A stretch of 64,000 nucleotides of DNA from AP-15 sp963703855 (GTDB lineage: Bacteria; Pseudomonadota; Alphaproteobacteria; ATCC43930; CGMCC-115725): NCBI GenBank assembly GCA_963703855.1, contig CAVPFW010000005.1, positions 62,001 to 126,000 on the forward strand, given 5' to 3'. This document shows, piece after piece, positions 42,787 to 55,875 of the stretch. How positions within the stretch are numbered: the first letter of the stretch is position 1; every line of letters begins with the position of its first letter. A program made the translations under genes and the position numbers. Under the pieces are notes generated by a model that saw only the letters and a list, made by a program, of their open reading frames with translations, was not told the origin of the DNA and searched no databases.

Positions 42787-44341
42787 ATGCAGGTGACCGA
42801 AACCAGCACCGAGGGGCTCAAGCACGAGTTCCGCATCGTCGTCCCCGCCGGGGAGCTCGAGGACCGGGTCGTCGTCCGGCTCGACGAGCTCGGCCGCACC
42901 ATCCGCCTGCCGGGCTTCCGGCCGGGCAAGATACCGATGCAGATCCTGCGCCGCCGCTATGGCCCCTCGGTTTTGGGCGAGGTGGTCGAGAGCACGGTCC
43001 AAGACAGCTCGGCCGACACCTTGCGCGAGCACAACCTGCGGCCGGCCTTGCCGCCTAAGGTCGACATCGTGTCGTTCGGCGAAGGCGCCGATCTCGAGTA
43101 CAAGATGCTGGTCGAGGTCCTGCCCGACATCCCGGAGCCTGATTTTGCCGATCTCGGCATCGAGAGGCTGGTTGTCGAGGTGCCGGAAGAGAGCGTCGAT
43201 GCGGCGATCGCGCGGATCGCCGAGCAGCAGCGCAAATCGGAAGCGGTCGACCGCCCCGCCGAGAGCGGCGACATCCTGGTCGTCGATGTCGACGGCCGCG
43301 CCGGCGACGAGGAGATCCCGGGCGCCAGCGGCAAGGACCGGCAGATCGCGCTCGGCTCGGGGAGCTTCATTCCGGGCTTCGAGGAGCAGCTGCTCGGCGC
43401 TGCCGCCGGGGAGCACCGCGCTGTGCGGGTCACTTTTCCCGCGGGTTACGCGGCCCAGAACCTTGCCGGCAAGGAGGCGGTCTTCGAGGTCGACGTGAAG
43501 GAGGTCCGCCACCGGCTGCCGGCCGCGATCGACGACGAGCTGGGCAGGGCGGTCGGGCTCGAAAACCTTGCCGAGCTGCGCCAGGAGGTGCAACAGCAGA
43601 TGGCGCGCGACTATGCCGCGGGCGCGCGCCTGCGGCTCAAGCGCGCACTGCTCGACAAGCTGGCCGAACGGTACGATTTCCCGGTCCCGGCCGGCATGGT
43701 GGAGCTCGAATTCGACAACATCTGGGCGCAGCACCAGGCCGAGCAAGAGCTCCAGAACCGGCGCGCGGCCTCCGCGAACGAGGCGCAATCCGTCCCCGGC
43801 GCGGAAGCGCCGGAAGCTGCCGCCGAACTCAGCGCCGGCAGCCGAGCCCGAGACCGGAGCAGCTGACGGCGAGACCGCAGCCGCCGCTGCCGGCGAGACC
43901 GGAGCCGCCGCCGCCGCGGCGGAAGCCGCCGCCGCCGAGCCGCAAGCGGATGCCGCCGATGGCGAGGAGATGGTCAAGGCGGAGTACCGCCGGATCGCCG
44001 AGCGCCGCGTCCGGCTCGGCCTGCTACTTGCGGAGGTCGGGCGCGCCAACAACATTAGCGTGACCCAGGACGAGATCAATCAGGCGATCACCCGCGAGGT
44101 GCGCCAGCATCCCGGCTACGAGCGCCAGGCTCTGGATTTCTACCGCCAGAGCCCCGAGGCTGTGGCCAATCTGCGGGCCCCGATCTTCGAGGACAAGGTC
44201 GTCGACTTCATCGTCGAGCTGGCCAAGGTCGAAGAACGGCGGGTGACCCCGCAGGAGCTGCTGGCGTTGCCCGATCCCGACGGCGATGATGCCGATCCCG
44301 CGGGGTTGCCGGCGAGCGCCCCGTCCGAGCCGCAGGGCTGA
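42787..44341 (+). CDS. tig: Trigger factor, single-base frameshift in an Ala/Glu-rich insert
   Basis: Ribosome-associated chaperone and peptidyl-prolyl isomerase. N-domain with the ribosome-binding GFRPGKIPMQILRRRYG, FKBP domain (ESGDILVVDVDGRAGDEEIP...GSGSFIPGFEEQLLGA), then the helical C-domain. Around 43800-43970 a low-complexity segment (AAAAAGETGAAAAAAEAAAA) is inserted. The frame shifts by one base near 43820: the first frame stops at 43866, while the second continues through KAEYRRIAERRVRLGLLLAE to the TGA at 44341. Deleting one base yields 517 residues, about 65 more than usual. Confidence 0.88.
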
Positions 44342-44390
44342 TCCGATCGAACCCGTGCGCCGCCCGAAGGCGCTGCCGAGGAGACCGCAA

Positions 44391-45029
44391 ATGTCGGAAT
44401 ATTTCGAACAGCACATGAACAACCTGGTGCCGATGGTTGTCGAGCAGACCAACCGGGGTGAGCGCGCCTATGACATCTATTCGCGCCTGCTGAAGGAGCG
44501 CATCATCTTTCTCGTCGGCCCGGTGCACGATGCGGTCGCCAGCCTGATCTGCGCCCAGCTGCTGTTCCTGGAATCGGAGAACCCGGCCAAGGACATCGCC
44601 TTCTATATCAATTCCCCGGGCGGGGTGGTGACCTCGGGACTGGCGATCTACGACACGATGCAATACATCCGCTCTCCGGTCTCGACGGTGTGCATCGGCC
44701 AGGCCGCCTCGATGGGATCGCTGCTGCTGTGCGCGGGAGCCAAGGGCAAGCGCTTTTCGCTGCCGAATTCGGGCATCATGATCCATCAGCCGTCCGGCGG
44801 CACCCAGGGCCAGGCGACCGACATCGAGATCCAGGCCCGCGAGATCCTCAGGCTGCGGGCGCGGCTCAACGATATCTACGTCCGCCACACCGGGCAGCCG
44901 CTGGAAATCATCTCCGCCGCGGTCGAGCGCGACAAGTTCCTGACCCCGTTCGAGGCCAAGGAGTTCGGCCTGGTCGACGAGGTCGTCGAGTCCCGCCCCG
45001 GTGGCTTTGAGGAGCGCGCCCGCGCCTGA
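44391..45029 (+). CDS. clpP: ATP-dependent Clp protease proteolytic subunit
   Basis: 212 residues. Catalytic Ser in CIGQAASMGSLLLCAGAKGK and catalytic His in GIMIHQPSGGTQGQATDIEI are clear, with the Asp of the triad later. YINSPGGVVTSGLAIYDTMQ is the substrate groove. Serine protease forming a tetradecamer with ClpX, encoded next. The ATG at 44391 has GAGGAGA upstream. Confidence 0.97.
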   Translation: MSEYFEQHMNNLVPMVVEQTNRGERAYDIYSRLLKERIIFLVGPVHDAVASLICAQLLFLESENPAKDIAFYINSPGGVVTSGLAIYDTMQYIRSPVSTVCIGQAASMGSLLLCAGAKGKRFSLPNSGIMIHQPSGGTQGQATDIEIQAREILRLRARLNDIYVRHTGQPLEIISAAVERDKFLTPFEAKEFGLVDEVVESRPGGFEERARA

Positions 45030-45229
45030 CCCGGCGGCTCGCCCGCGGGATCCAGCATGATTAAGTAGTTGTTGATCCGCCATGAGCCCATATACTCGAT
45101 GGCCGCGGCGGGGCGTCGCGAGCGAGCCCGGGCGGCGCGCGGAAGGGTTGCGCACAGCCCGGTCGCCGAACCGGAAAGGAAGAAGCCGGAGAGGCCGGGG
45201 GCGGCCCTCCGGCCGATCACGGAGTGGCG

Positions 45230-46495
<1,266 letters not shown>

Positions 46496-46627
46496 TCGGC
46501 GCGCGGCTCGGCCCGCCGCGAGCGCAGGCGACTTGACTGCCGGCAAAACCGGGCCAACCTAAGTACGGCATGCGTGTTCCCGGCCGCCCGGCTCGTCCCG
46601 CGGTGGTCCTATGAAAAAAGAGGGCTC

Positions 46628-49033
<2,406 letters not shown>

Positions 49034-49042
49034 TTGAGTTGC

Positions 49043-49078
49043 GGCGTCGCCGTCTGCTCCACGGCGGACGGCGACGCC
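49043..49078 (+). terminator. Hairpin after lon
   Basis: Perfect 12-bp stem GGCGTCGCCGTC / GACGGCGACGCC with a 12-base loop, 10 bases past the lon stop. It is not followed by a T-run, so termination would need Rho or the stem may only protect the 3' end. Confidence 0.5.
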
Positions 49079-49135
49079 GTCCAAGAACATGCTGTAATGC
49101 TTAACAAACACTTCGATTGCCGGTCGGCGCGGCGG

Positions 49136-49164
49136 TTGACCCGAAATCGCCCGCGCTCTAAGCT
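49136..49164 (+). promoter_or_regulatory. Candidate promoter of the HU gene
   Basis: TTGACC (-35) at 49136-49141, 17-base spacer, TAAGCT (-10) at 49159-49164, 55 bases upstream of the HU start codon. Confidence 0.4.
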
Positions 49165-49219
49165 CAGCGGGGAATAGATCCGAGGAACGATCTCGCACAC
49201 TCGCGTAGGGGGGCAGCCC

Positions 49220-49492
49220 ATGAACAGGAACGAACTCGTCGATGCCGTCGCCAGCAAGTCGGAGCTCAGAAAGGCGGATGCGAGCAAGGCCGTCGATGCG
49301 GTGTTCGACTCGATCTCCGAAGCCTTGAAGGGTGGCGACGAAGTACGGCTCGTCGGGTTCGGCACGTTTTCCGTCGCCTCGCGCGCCGCTTCCGAAGGGC
49401 GCAACCCGCGGACCGGCGAAAAGATCCAGATCGCCGCGTCGAAGCAACCCAAATTCAAGGCGGGCAAGGGTCTGCGCGACTCGCTCAACTGA
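49220..49492 (+). CDS. hup: DNA-binding protein HU
   Basis: 90 residues, exact family length. MNRNELVDAVASKSELRKAD, DEVRLVGFGTFSVASRAA and the arm tip RNPRTGEKIQIAASKQPKFK are diagnostic. Nucleoid protein that bends DNA. GGGGGG ribosome site upstream of ATG. It sits after lon and before tRNA-Val, as is usual in alphaproteobacteria. Confidence 0.96.
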   Translation: MNRNELVDAVASKSELRKADASKAVDAVFDSISEALKGGDEVRLVGFGTFSVASRAASEGRNPRTGEKIQIAASKQPKFKAGKGLRDSLN

Positions 49493-49592
49493 TGCGGGAA
49501 CCGACGCCGACGCAGCGGCGCTGCGCCACCGGCGCCGCTCGGAGTGGCAGCGACCAACGGTCGAATGGGAGACGACAGGTCGCGGGCCCCGG

Positions 49593-49668
49593 GGGCGATT
49601 AGCTCAGTTGGCAGAGCATCTCGTTTACACCGAGGGGGTCGGGGGTTCGAATCCCTCATCGCCCACCA
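49593..49668 (+). tRNA. tRNA-Val (TAC)
   Basis: 76-base cloverleaf with encoded CCA. Acceptor GGGCGAT pairs with ATCGCCC; anticodon TAC in GTTTACACC; T arm GGTTCGAATCC. It follows hup by 100 bases. Confidence 0.96.
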
Positions 49669-49737
49669 TCAACAGGGCTTGGCGGCCGGCGCGATCGGGC
49701 CGGCGGAGCCGTCGCGCCGGCTGACGTCGGCGGCGCG

Positions 49738-51516
49738 TCAGTCGACCGCGAACACCCATATCGAGCCGCCCTGCGGCACCTCGGGAAACTGGTGCGGGCG
49801 GGCGAGGTTTAGGCGCGCCTGCATGCGTGCCGCATCGACGCCCCAGCCCGACTGCACCGCGATGTACTGCTTGCCGTCGACGGCAAACGACACCGGGGTT
49901 CCGTTGACCCCCGAGCCGGTGCGGAATTGCCAAAGGACCTTGCCGTTGGCGGCATCGAAGGCACGAAAATAGCGATCGTTGGTGCCCCCGGCAAAGACCA
50001 CGCCGCCGCCGGTCGCCAGTACCGGTCCCCAGAGCTGGGAATCGGCAAAAGGATGGCTCCACACCTTTTTCTCGGTATCGAGATCCCAAGCCTGCAGCTC
50101 GCCGATGTGGTCGGCGCCCGGAGCGATGTAGAGGGTCGTCGTCGCTCCGACAAAACGCTGTCCCGGCGTGTAGCTGACCTTTTCTCCGACCGAGGTGCCG
50201 CACAAATTCTCGTTTGCCGGAATATAGAGAAGGCGCGTCTGCGGGCTGTAGGCTACCGCCGGCCAATCCTTTCCGCCCCATAACGACGGGCAGAAATCGG
50301 CTTTCTTGCCGGTCGCGGGCTGGCGGGTGGGATCGACGTTCGGGCGCCCGGTCTTGGGATCGAGGCTGGCGAACACGTTCTGCGTGACGAACGGCTTGCC
50401 GTCGATGAAGTCGATCTGGCCGGCGGAGCGCTCAAGCAGCCACAAATAGCCGTCACGGGCGACGTCCACCAGCCCCTTCACCGTCTTTCCGTCGTGCCGA
50501 TAGTCGACGAGGATCGGCGGCGACACCTCGTCCCAGTCCCATGAATCATTCGGATGATACTGGTGATAGCCCTTGATCGCCCCGGTCGCGACGTCGAGCG
50601 CCACAACCGACGAGGTGAACAGATTGTCGCCCGGCCGCTGGTCGCCCATCCACGGTCCGCCGTTGCCGGTGCCCCAATAAGTAAGATTGGTTTCGGGATC
50701 GTAGTTGCCGGTAATCCAGATCGACCCGCCGCCGGTCTTCCACTGCTCGCCTTTCGGCCAAGTCTCGCTGCCCTGCTCGCCGGGCGAAGGCACCGTGTAG
50801 GTCTTCCATGCCGGCTTGCCGGTGTCGGCGTCGAATGCCGCCACAAAGCCGCGAACCCCCAATTCGCCGCCCGAGCAGCCCACCATGACCTTGCCGTCCG
50901 CGACCAGCGGGGCCAAGGTCATGTAATATCCGTGCGTGTAGTCCTCGACTTTGGCGTTCCAGATCTCCTTGCCGGTTTTGGCGTCGAGGGCGACCAGCAC
51001 CGCATCGGCCGCGGCGAAGTAGACCTTGTCGCCATAGAGCGCAACGCCGCGGCTGGTCGGATGCAGCAGCAGCATGTCCTCGGGGATCGGGCGCTTGAAG
51101 CGCCACAGCAGATTGCCGGCCTTGGCGTCGATCGCCAGCACCTGGTTGCCCGGCGTGGCGATGAACATCACTCCGTCATTGACGATCCCCGGCGCCTCGT
51201 GGCCTTCGACCTGGCCGGTCTCCAAGGTCCAGACCGGTGTCAGCCGGCCGGCGTTCTGCGGGGTGATCTGGGCCAACGGGCTGTAGCCCCATCCATCATA
51301 GGTCCGACGGTACATCAGCCAGTCGCCATCGTCCGGCTGCTTGAGCCGCTGCGCGGTGACCGGCTTGTAGTTCTGCAGGATGGGCGGGACCGGCGGCGGC
51401 GTGCTCGGCGCCGGAAGCGGCGGCTGCGGCTGCTGCGCCAAGGCCGCCGCTGCAAAAAATGCGAGAGCGAAGGCCCCGATGGCGCTTGCCGGGCATAGAC
51501 GGTGCTTTCCGGGCAT
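49738..51516 (-). CDS. PQQ-dependent dehydrogenase (methanol/ethanol type)
   Basis: 592 residues with a signal peptide (AIGAFALAFFAAAALAQ). Eight-bladed quinoprotein propeller with tryptophan-docking repeats (GNLLWRFKRP, GKEIWNAKVED, KVLWQFRTGSGVNGTPV). The catalytic Asp lies in NDSWDWDEVSPPIL. The extra Asp two residues on (W-D-W-D) is the pattern of lanthanide-using enzymes. The vicinal Cys-Cys of classical alcohol dehydrogenases is not seen (HPTSRGVALY in its place). There is no fused cytochrome c domain. It would oxidise an alcohol or aldehyde in the periplasm. The neighbouring Rieske and molybdenum hydroxylase genes suggest a shared oxidation pathway. The ATG at 51516 follows GGAGGA. Confidence 0.88.
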   Translation of the reverse strand: MPGKHRLCPASAIGAFALAFFAAAALAQQPQPPLPAPSTPPPVPPILQNYKPVTAQRLKQPDDGDWLMYRRTYDGWGYSPLAQITPQNAGRLTPVWTLETGQVEGHEAPGIVNDGVMFIATPGNQVLAIDAKAGNLLWRFKRPIPEDMLLLHPTSRGVALYGDKVYFAAADAVLVALDAKTGKEIWNAKVEDYTHGYYMTLAPLVADGKVMVGCSGGELGVRGFVAAFDADTGKPAWKTYTVPSPGEQGSETWPKGEQWKTGGGSIWITGNYDPETNLTYWGTGNGGPWMGDQRPGDNLFTSSVVALDVATGAIKGYHQYHPNDSWDWDEVSPPILVDYRHDGKTVKGLVDVARDGYLWLLERSAGQIDFIDGKPFVTQNVFASLDPKTGRPNVDPTRQPATGKKADFCPSLWGGKDWPAVAYSPQTRLLYIPANENLCGTSVGEKVSYTPGQRFVGATTTLYIAPGADHIGELQAWDLDTEKKVWSHPFADSQLWGPVLATGGGVVFAGGTNDRYFRAFDAANGKVLWQFRTGSGVNGTPVSFAVDGKQYIAVQSGWGVDAARMQARLNLARPHQFPEVPQGGSIWVFAVD

Positions 51517-51542
51517 GGCGGTTGTCCTCCTCGGTCTTGTTC

Positions 51543-52121
51543 TCAAACCTGCTGGAACCCGACGCGGCCGATAAAGGGCCTGGCGACGACGAGCCGCCCG
51601 TCGACGCTCTTCAACGGCAGCGCCGGCAATGCCCGCGGCGACGGCCCCCTGACCACCTTGGCCCCGGCGTTCGGATCATATTCGGAATAATGGCACGGGC
51701 ATTCGAGGCGCTGCTCCTCGGCGTGCCAGTTGGTCACGTCGCAGCCGGCATGGGGGCATATCGCGGAATAGGCGACGACGCCGTCGACGGCGCGGGCGCT
51801 GGTCGCCGGATCGAGACCCTTGGGATCGAGGCGCAGCAGCAGGATCCGGTTCAGCCGGGTGCCGCTGCGCACGGTGTTGCTTGCCGGGTCCATCGGCCAA
51901 GCCATCGTCGGCCTGGCGTCGAGCGGCAAGTCGGCGGGCGTCAGCGGCTTGGGCGCGGCGGCCCCGATCGCGACCAGCACATCGCCCTCCCGCGGCCGCT
52001 CGCGCGCGGCATCGGCTTCAGCCAGGGCCAGACGCGGCGCGAGAGCGAGGCAGAGGCCGATCTCGAGCGCAGCGCGCCGCCCGATCCCGCGCACCGCGCA
52101 CGAAGAGTTGCGGCTACCCAT
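51543..52121 (-). CDS. Rieske 2Fe-2S protein
   Basis: 192 residues. N-terminal twin-arginine-like signal (GIGRRAALEIGLCLALAP), then a Rieske domain with the ligand pairs C-P-H-A-G-C and C-P-C-H-Y-S (ICPHAGCDVTNW, LECPCHYSEYDP). It resembles the small periplasmic Rieske proteins found beside PQQ dehydrogenases rather than a cytochrome bc1 subunit. Probably passes electrons from the dehydrogenase or hydroxylase to the respiratory chain. It is upstream of the PQQ gene by 26 bases. Start at 52121 chosen for the signal. Confidence 0.82.
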   Translation of the reverse strand: MGSRNSSCAVRGIGRRAALEIGLCLALAPRLALAEADAARERPREGDVLVAIGAAAPKPLTPADLPLDARPTMAWPMDPASNTVRSGTRLNRILLLRLDPKGLDPATSARAVDGVVAYSAICPHAGCDVTNWHAEEQRLECPCHYSEYDPNAGAKVVRGPSPRALPALPLKSVDGRLVVARPFIGRVGFQQV

Positions 52122-52156
52122 TTTTGCGCATCCCCCCATCGCCAAAGGTCGGCCTT

Positions 52157-52182
52157 CCTCTCCCTCCGAAGGGCGGAGAGGG
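52157..52182. repeat. REP-like palindrome between Rieske and molybdenum hydroxylase genes
   Basis: CCTCTCC / GGAGAGG arms around CTCCGAAGGGC, a member of the GGAGAGG palindrome family, in the 135-base gap. Confidence 0.5.
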
Positions 52183-52256
52183 GCAATTGTGCGCATGTCG
52201 ACGCAACCCGGCGCGCTGGCAGCAGCGGGTGGGGAGCCCCCGCCCACCGTCGCGGC

Positions 52257-54554
52257 TCAGGCGGCCAGCTGGTCGCCGATCGGCAGCCGGCGGATGCGCT
52301 TGCCGGTGGCGGCGAAGATCGCGTTGCACAGCGCCGGCGTGAAGGGCGGCAGCCCAGGCTCGCCGACCCCGCTCGACGGCACGTCGATCCCGGCCGGAAT
52401 GATGTGCACATGGGTGATGGCCGGAGTTTCGTCGATGCGGGCGACCTGGAAGCCGTCGAAGTTGTTCTGCTGCACCCGCCCGTTCTTGAAGCTGATCTCG
52501 CCGTAGCGGGCGATGCTCAGCCCCATCACCGCCGCGCCCTCGACCTGCGAACGGATCCGTTCCGGATTGGCCGCAAAGCCGCAGTCGATCGCGGTGTCGA
52601 CGCGCGGCACCGAGAGCTTTCCCTTCCCGTCGACCGCGACCTCGACGATGGTGGCGACATAGCTCAGGAAAGAGCGATGCGCGGCGATGCCCTGGCCGCG
52701 CCCCGGAGGCAGCTTCCGGCCCCACTCCGCCTGTTCGGCGGCCACCTCGACGACCCGCCGCAGCCGCGCCGTGTCGATCGGAAAGGTCTCGAACGGATCG
52801 CCGTAATTGGTGTAATCGGCGGCGCCGGGCGATTTGCGCGGGTCGAAGATGCGCGCCGGCCCGATCAATTCGAGCAGCACGTCCTTGGGGTCGCGGCCCA
52901 GCGCGTGGGCGAGCTCGGCAACAAAAGACTGCACCGCGAAGCCGTGCGGGATGTTGTAGACCGAGCGGAACCAGCCGATCCGGGTATGCGCCTCGGCTTC
53001 GCCGGCCTCGCAGCGCAGGTGGGGGATGGCGAACGGCACGTCGATCACCCCCTGGCTCAGCTCGCCGGCCTGCTCGCGCTTCGGATCGGCGACAAAGATC
53101 GACCGGATCGTCGGGGCGACGGTGCGGTGCCGCCAGGCGACGACATGCCCCTGTTGGTCGATCCCGGCATCGATGCGCTCGAGCGAGACGGCATGGAAAT
53201 AGTCGTGGTGCAGATCGTCCTCGCGCGTCCAGGTGACCTTGACCGGGGCGCCGTCCATCGCGCGCGACAGCAGCGCCGCTTCGAGCACGAAGTCGCATTG
53301 CGACTTTCGCCCGAAGCCGCCGCCGAGCAAGGTGACGTTGACGGTCACATCCTCGCGCTTGAGGCCGAGCTTGTGGGCCAGCTCCTCCTGGGTGTTGCCG
53401 GGGCTCTGCACCGGCGCCCAGGCCTCGCATTTGCCGCCGGCGACGCGCACCGTGGCGCTCGGCGGCTCCATCGTCGCATGCGCAAGGTGCGGGATGTAGT
53501 ATTGCGCCGAAACGGTCCTGGCCGCCGAGGCGAGCCCCTGATCGGCGTCGCCGTCGTTGCGCACCATCTTGCCGGGCTTGCCCGCGGTTTCTTCGAGCTG
53601 GGCCTTGTAGGCGGCCGAATCGTAAGTGCCGTGCGGCCCGTCGTCCCAGCGCACGACGAGCGCGTCGCGCCCCTTGATCGCTGCCCAGGTATTGGCGGCG
53701 ATGACCGCGACCCCGCCCAAGGGCTGGAATTTCGCCGGCGGCGGGGTCCCGTCGAGGACGACGATCTTTTCGACGCCCGGCACCTTCATGGCCGCCGTGC
53801 CGTCGTAGGACACCAGCTTGCCGCCCAGCACCGGCGGCCTGGCGATGACCGCGTATTTCATGCCCGGCACCTTGGCGTCGATGCCGTAGACGGCGCGCCC
53901 GGTAGTGATGTCGAACAGGTCGACGATCTGGACGTTGCCCTTGCCGAGATAGCGGAACGAGGCCTCGTCCTTGAGCTTGATCTGATCGGCGGGCGGCGTC
54001 GGCAACGCGCTCGCCGCAACGGCGAGGTCGCCATAGCCGAGCTTGCGGCCGGACGGCTTGTGCACGACCTCGTGGTTCTGTGCCTGAACCTCGGCGATGT
54101 CGACGCCCCAGCGCTGGGCCGCCGCGGTTTCGAGCATCCGCCGCGCCGCCGCACCACATTGCCGCATCGGCTGGATAAAGTGGCGCAGGCTGCGCGAGCC
54201 GTCGGTGTTCTGGTTGCCGTATTTCTTTTCGTCGCCCGGCGACTGCTCGACGTGCACGCGCGCCCAGTCGGCCTCGAGCTCGTCGGCGACCACCATCGGC
54301 AGGCTGGTGCGCGAGCCGGTGCCCATTTCGGCGCGGTGGGCCACGATCGTCACGATCCCGCTGGGGTCGATCGCGACGAAGACGTGCGGGTCGCTGACGA
54401 CGCCGCCGGGGAATTTGCCGGCGCCGGTGGCATAGGCGAGCGCCGCGCGAGCCGGCAGCAGCTCGCCGGCGACGACCAGGCCTCCGGCGGCGATGATCCC
54501 CCTCAGGAAGCCGCGGCGGCTGACGTTTTCGATGGCGACGTTGACGGGGGTCAT
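52257..54554 (-). CDS. Molybdenum hydroxylase large subunit (IorB / aldehyde oxidase type)
   Basis: 765 residues. Twin-arginine signal (NVSRRGFLRGIIAAGGLVVA), then tandem aldehyde oxidase/xanthine dehydrogenase molybdopterin-binding domains. Seen: HRAEMGTGSRTSLPMVVADE, SVTVRV-type substrate strands, TLLGGGFGRKSQCDF, and the catalytic Glu region SGVGEPGLPPFTPAL. The family includes isoquinoline 1-oxidoreductase beta subunits, with molybdopterin cytosine dinucleotide as cofactor. Periplasmic hydroxylation of an aldehyde or N-heterocycle is likely; the substrate is unknown. Its Fe-S partner ends 1 base upstream. Confidence 0.9.
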   Translation of the reverse strand: MTPVNVAIENVSRRGFLRGIIAAGGLVVAGELLPARAALAYATGAGKFPGGVVSDPHVFVAIDPSGIVTIVAHRAEMGTGSRTSLPMVVADELEADWARVHVEQSPGDEKKYGNQNTDGSRSLRHFIQPMRQCGAAARRMLETAAAQRWGVDIAEVQAQNHEVVHKPSGRKLGYGDLAVAASALPTPPADQIKLKDEASFRYLGKGNVQIVDLFDITTGRAVYGIDAKVPGMKYAVIARPPVLGGKLVSYDGTAAMKVPGVEKIVVLDGTPPPAKFQPLGGVAVIAANTWAAIKGRDALVVRWDDGPHGTYDSAAYKAQLEETAGKPGKMVRNDGDADQGLASAARTVSAQYYIPHLAHATMEPPSATVRVAGGKCEAWAPVQSPGNTQEELAHKLGLKREDVTVNVTLLGGGFGRKSQCDFVLEAALLSRAMDGAPVKVTWTREDDLHHDYFHAVSLERIDAGIDQQGHVVAWRHRTVAPTIRSIFVADPKREQAGELSQGVIDVPFAIPHLRCEAGEAEAHTRIGWFRSVYNIPHGFAVQSFVAELAHALGRDPKDVLLELIGPARIFDPRKSPGAADYTNYGDPFETFPIDTARLRRVVEVAAEQAEWGRKLPPGRGQGIAAHRSFLSYVATIVEVAVDGKGKLSVPRVDTAIDCGFAANPERIRSQVEGAAVMGLSIARYGEISFKNGRVQQNNFDGFQVARIDETPAITHVHIIPAGIDVPSSGVGEPGLPPFTPALCNAIFAATGKRIRRLPIGDQLAA

Positions 54555-54555
54555 G

Positions 54556-55008
54556 TCACGCTCCGGTGGCAGCCGCCTTGATGGCGGCGGTGATCCGCTG
54601 ATAGCAGCCGCAGCGGCAGATATTGCCGCTCATCACGCTCGTGATCTCGGCTTCGGACGGGTTCCGGCTCGTCGCCAGCAAAGCGGCGGCCTGCATGATC
54701 TGGCCGGACTGGCAATAGCCGCATTGCGGCACGTTGAGCGCCCGCCAGGCCCGCTGCACCGGATGATTCCCGTCGCGGTCGAGGCCTTCGATCGTTGTTA
54801 CCGAGCGGCCGTCGGCATCGCTGACGGCGGTGACGCAGGCGCGGGTGGCCTGGCCGTCGACATGGATCGTGCAGGCGCCGCACAGCGCCGCGCCGCAGCC
54901 GAACTTTGTCCCGGTCAGCCCGAGCTCGTCGCGCAGGTACCAGAGCAGCGGCATCGATGGATCGCCATCGAAAGACTGCTGCTGGCCGTTGACATGCAGC
55001 TTGACCAT
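54556..55008 (-). CDS. (2Fe-2S)-binding subunit of molybdenum hydroxylase (IorA type)
   Basis: 150 residues. N-terminal plant-type ferredoxin motif (GTKFGCGAALCGACTIHVDG) and C-terminal 2Fe-2S helical domain (QCGYCQSGQIMQAAALLATS, SGNICRCGCYQRI). Carries electrons from the molybdenum subunit encoded one base downstream. The ATG at 55008 follows GGAGGACGGC. With no signal of its own, it is presumably exported as a complex with the twin-arginine large subunit. Confidence 0.92.
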   Translation of the reverse strand: MVKLHVNGQQQSFDGDPSMPLLWYLRDELGLTGTKFGCGAALCGACTIHVDGQATRACVTAVSDADGRSVTTIEGLDRDGNHPVQRAWRALNVPQCGYCQSGQIMQAAALLATSRNPSEAEITSVMSGNICRCGCYQRITAAIKAAATGA

Positions 55009-55274
55009 TGCCGTCCTCCCTCCGCCCGGTTGGCGCGTGGGCACCGCCCCGCCGCCGCGAACGCGAACCGCCACAGGCTGCCCCGGTGTGGTGATCCCGG
55101 CGATAGGTGTGCAAGCCGCGATCACGATTAACCTAACTCTATCCCCCGAACGAGGCTCGGAGCAACAAGGCCAGAAGGCTCGGTGCTGCTCGGATTCGGG
55201 CATCACGGAGCCGGGTGTGTTGCTTGACACCCTGCGGAGGGAAGGCTAGGAGTGGCGGCCCCAATCGAGGGAGT

Positions 55275-55351
<77 letters not shown>

Positions 55352-55509
55352 TCGAGCGCGGATCGCCGGATGCAGCGGCGCCGGCTCTCGCGGCGTCGCA
55401 CCGGGTTTCCGGCGGGAGGATTTAGCCTATATCAGGTGATGGGTCCGCAGCGCCGTGCCGCCTCTCGGGGGCCGGCGATACGGATGACGGGCGCGGCCGG
55501 AGTTTTCCG

Positions 55510-55875
55510 ATGGAAAGCCTATTGCGCGAATATTTTCCGATCCTGGTGTTCCTGGTCATTGCCGGCGCGGTCGCGGTGGCGATGGTGGCGGGCTCGTTCC
55601 TGCTCGCGCGGCAGCACCCCGACAGCGAAAAGCTGTCGCCCTATGAATGCGGGTTCGAGCCGTTCGAGGATGCGCGGATCCGCTTCGACGTGCGCTATTA
55701 TCTCGTCGCCATCCTGTTCATCATTTTTGATCTCGAAGTCGCCTTCCTGTTTCCGTGGGCGGTCTCGCTCGGCGATATCGGGTTGTTCGGGTTCTGGTCG
55801 ATGGTCGTGTTCCTCGGCGTGCTGACCGTCGGCTTCATCTATGAGTGGCGCAAAGGGGCCCTGGAATGGGAGTGA
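55510..55875 (+). CDS. nuoA: NADH-quinone oxidoreductase subunit A
   Basis: 121 residues, three membrane segments (YFPILVFLVIAGAVAVAMVA, YLVAILFIIFDLEVAFLFPW, GFWSMVVFLGVLTVGFIYEW). SPYECGFEPFEDARIRFDVR is the conserved loop with the Cys used in the active/deactive transition elsewhere. First gene of the nuo operon; its 3' end overlaps nuoB by ten bases. Confidence 0.97.
   Translation: MESLLREYFPILVFLVIAGAVAVAMVAGSFLLARQHPDSEKLSPYECGFEPFEDARIRFDVRYYLVAILFIIFDLEVAFLFPWAVSLGDIGLFGFWSMVVFLGVLTVGFIYEWRKGALEWE

Noticed and set aside
51459..54581. 1040-codon plus-strand open frame over the PQQ, Rieske and hydroxylase genes
   Set aside because: Spans three unrelated minus-strand genes and has no recognisable domain; typical GC-skew artefact.
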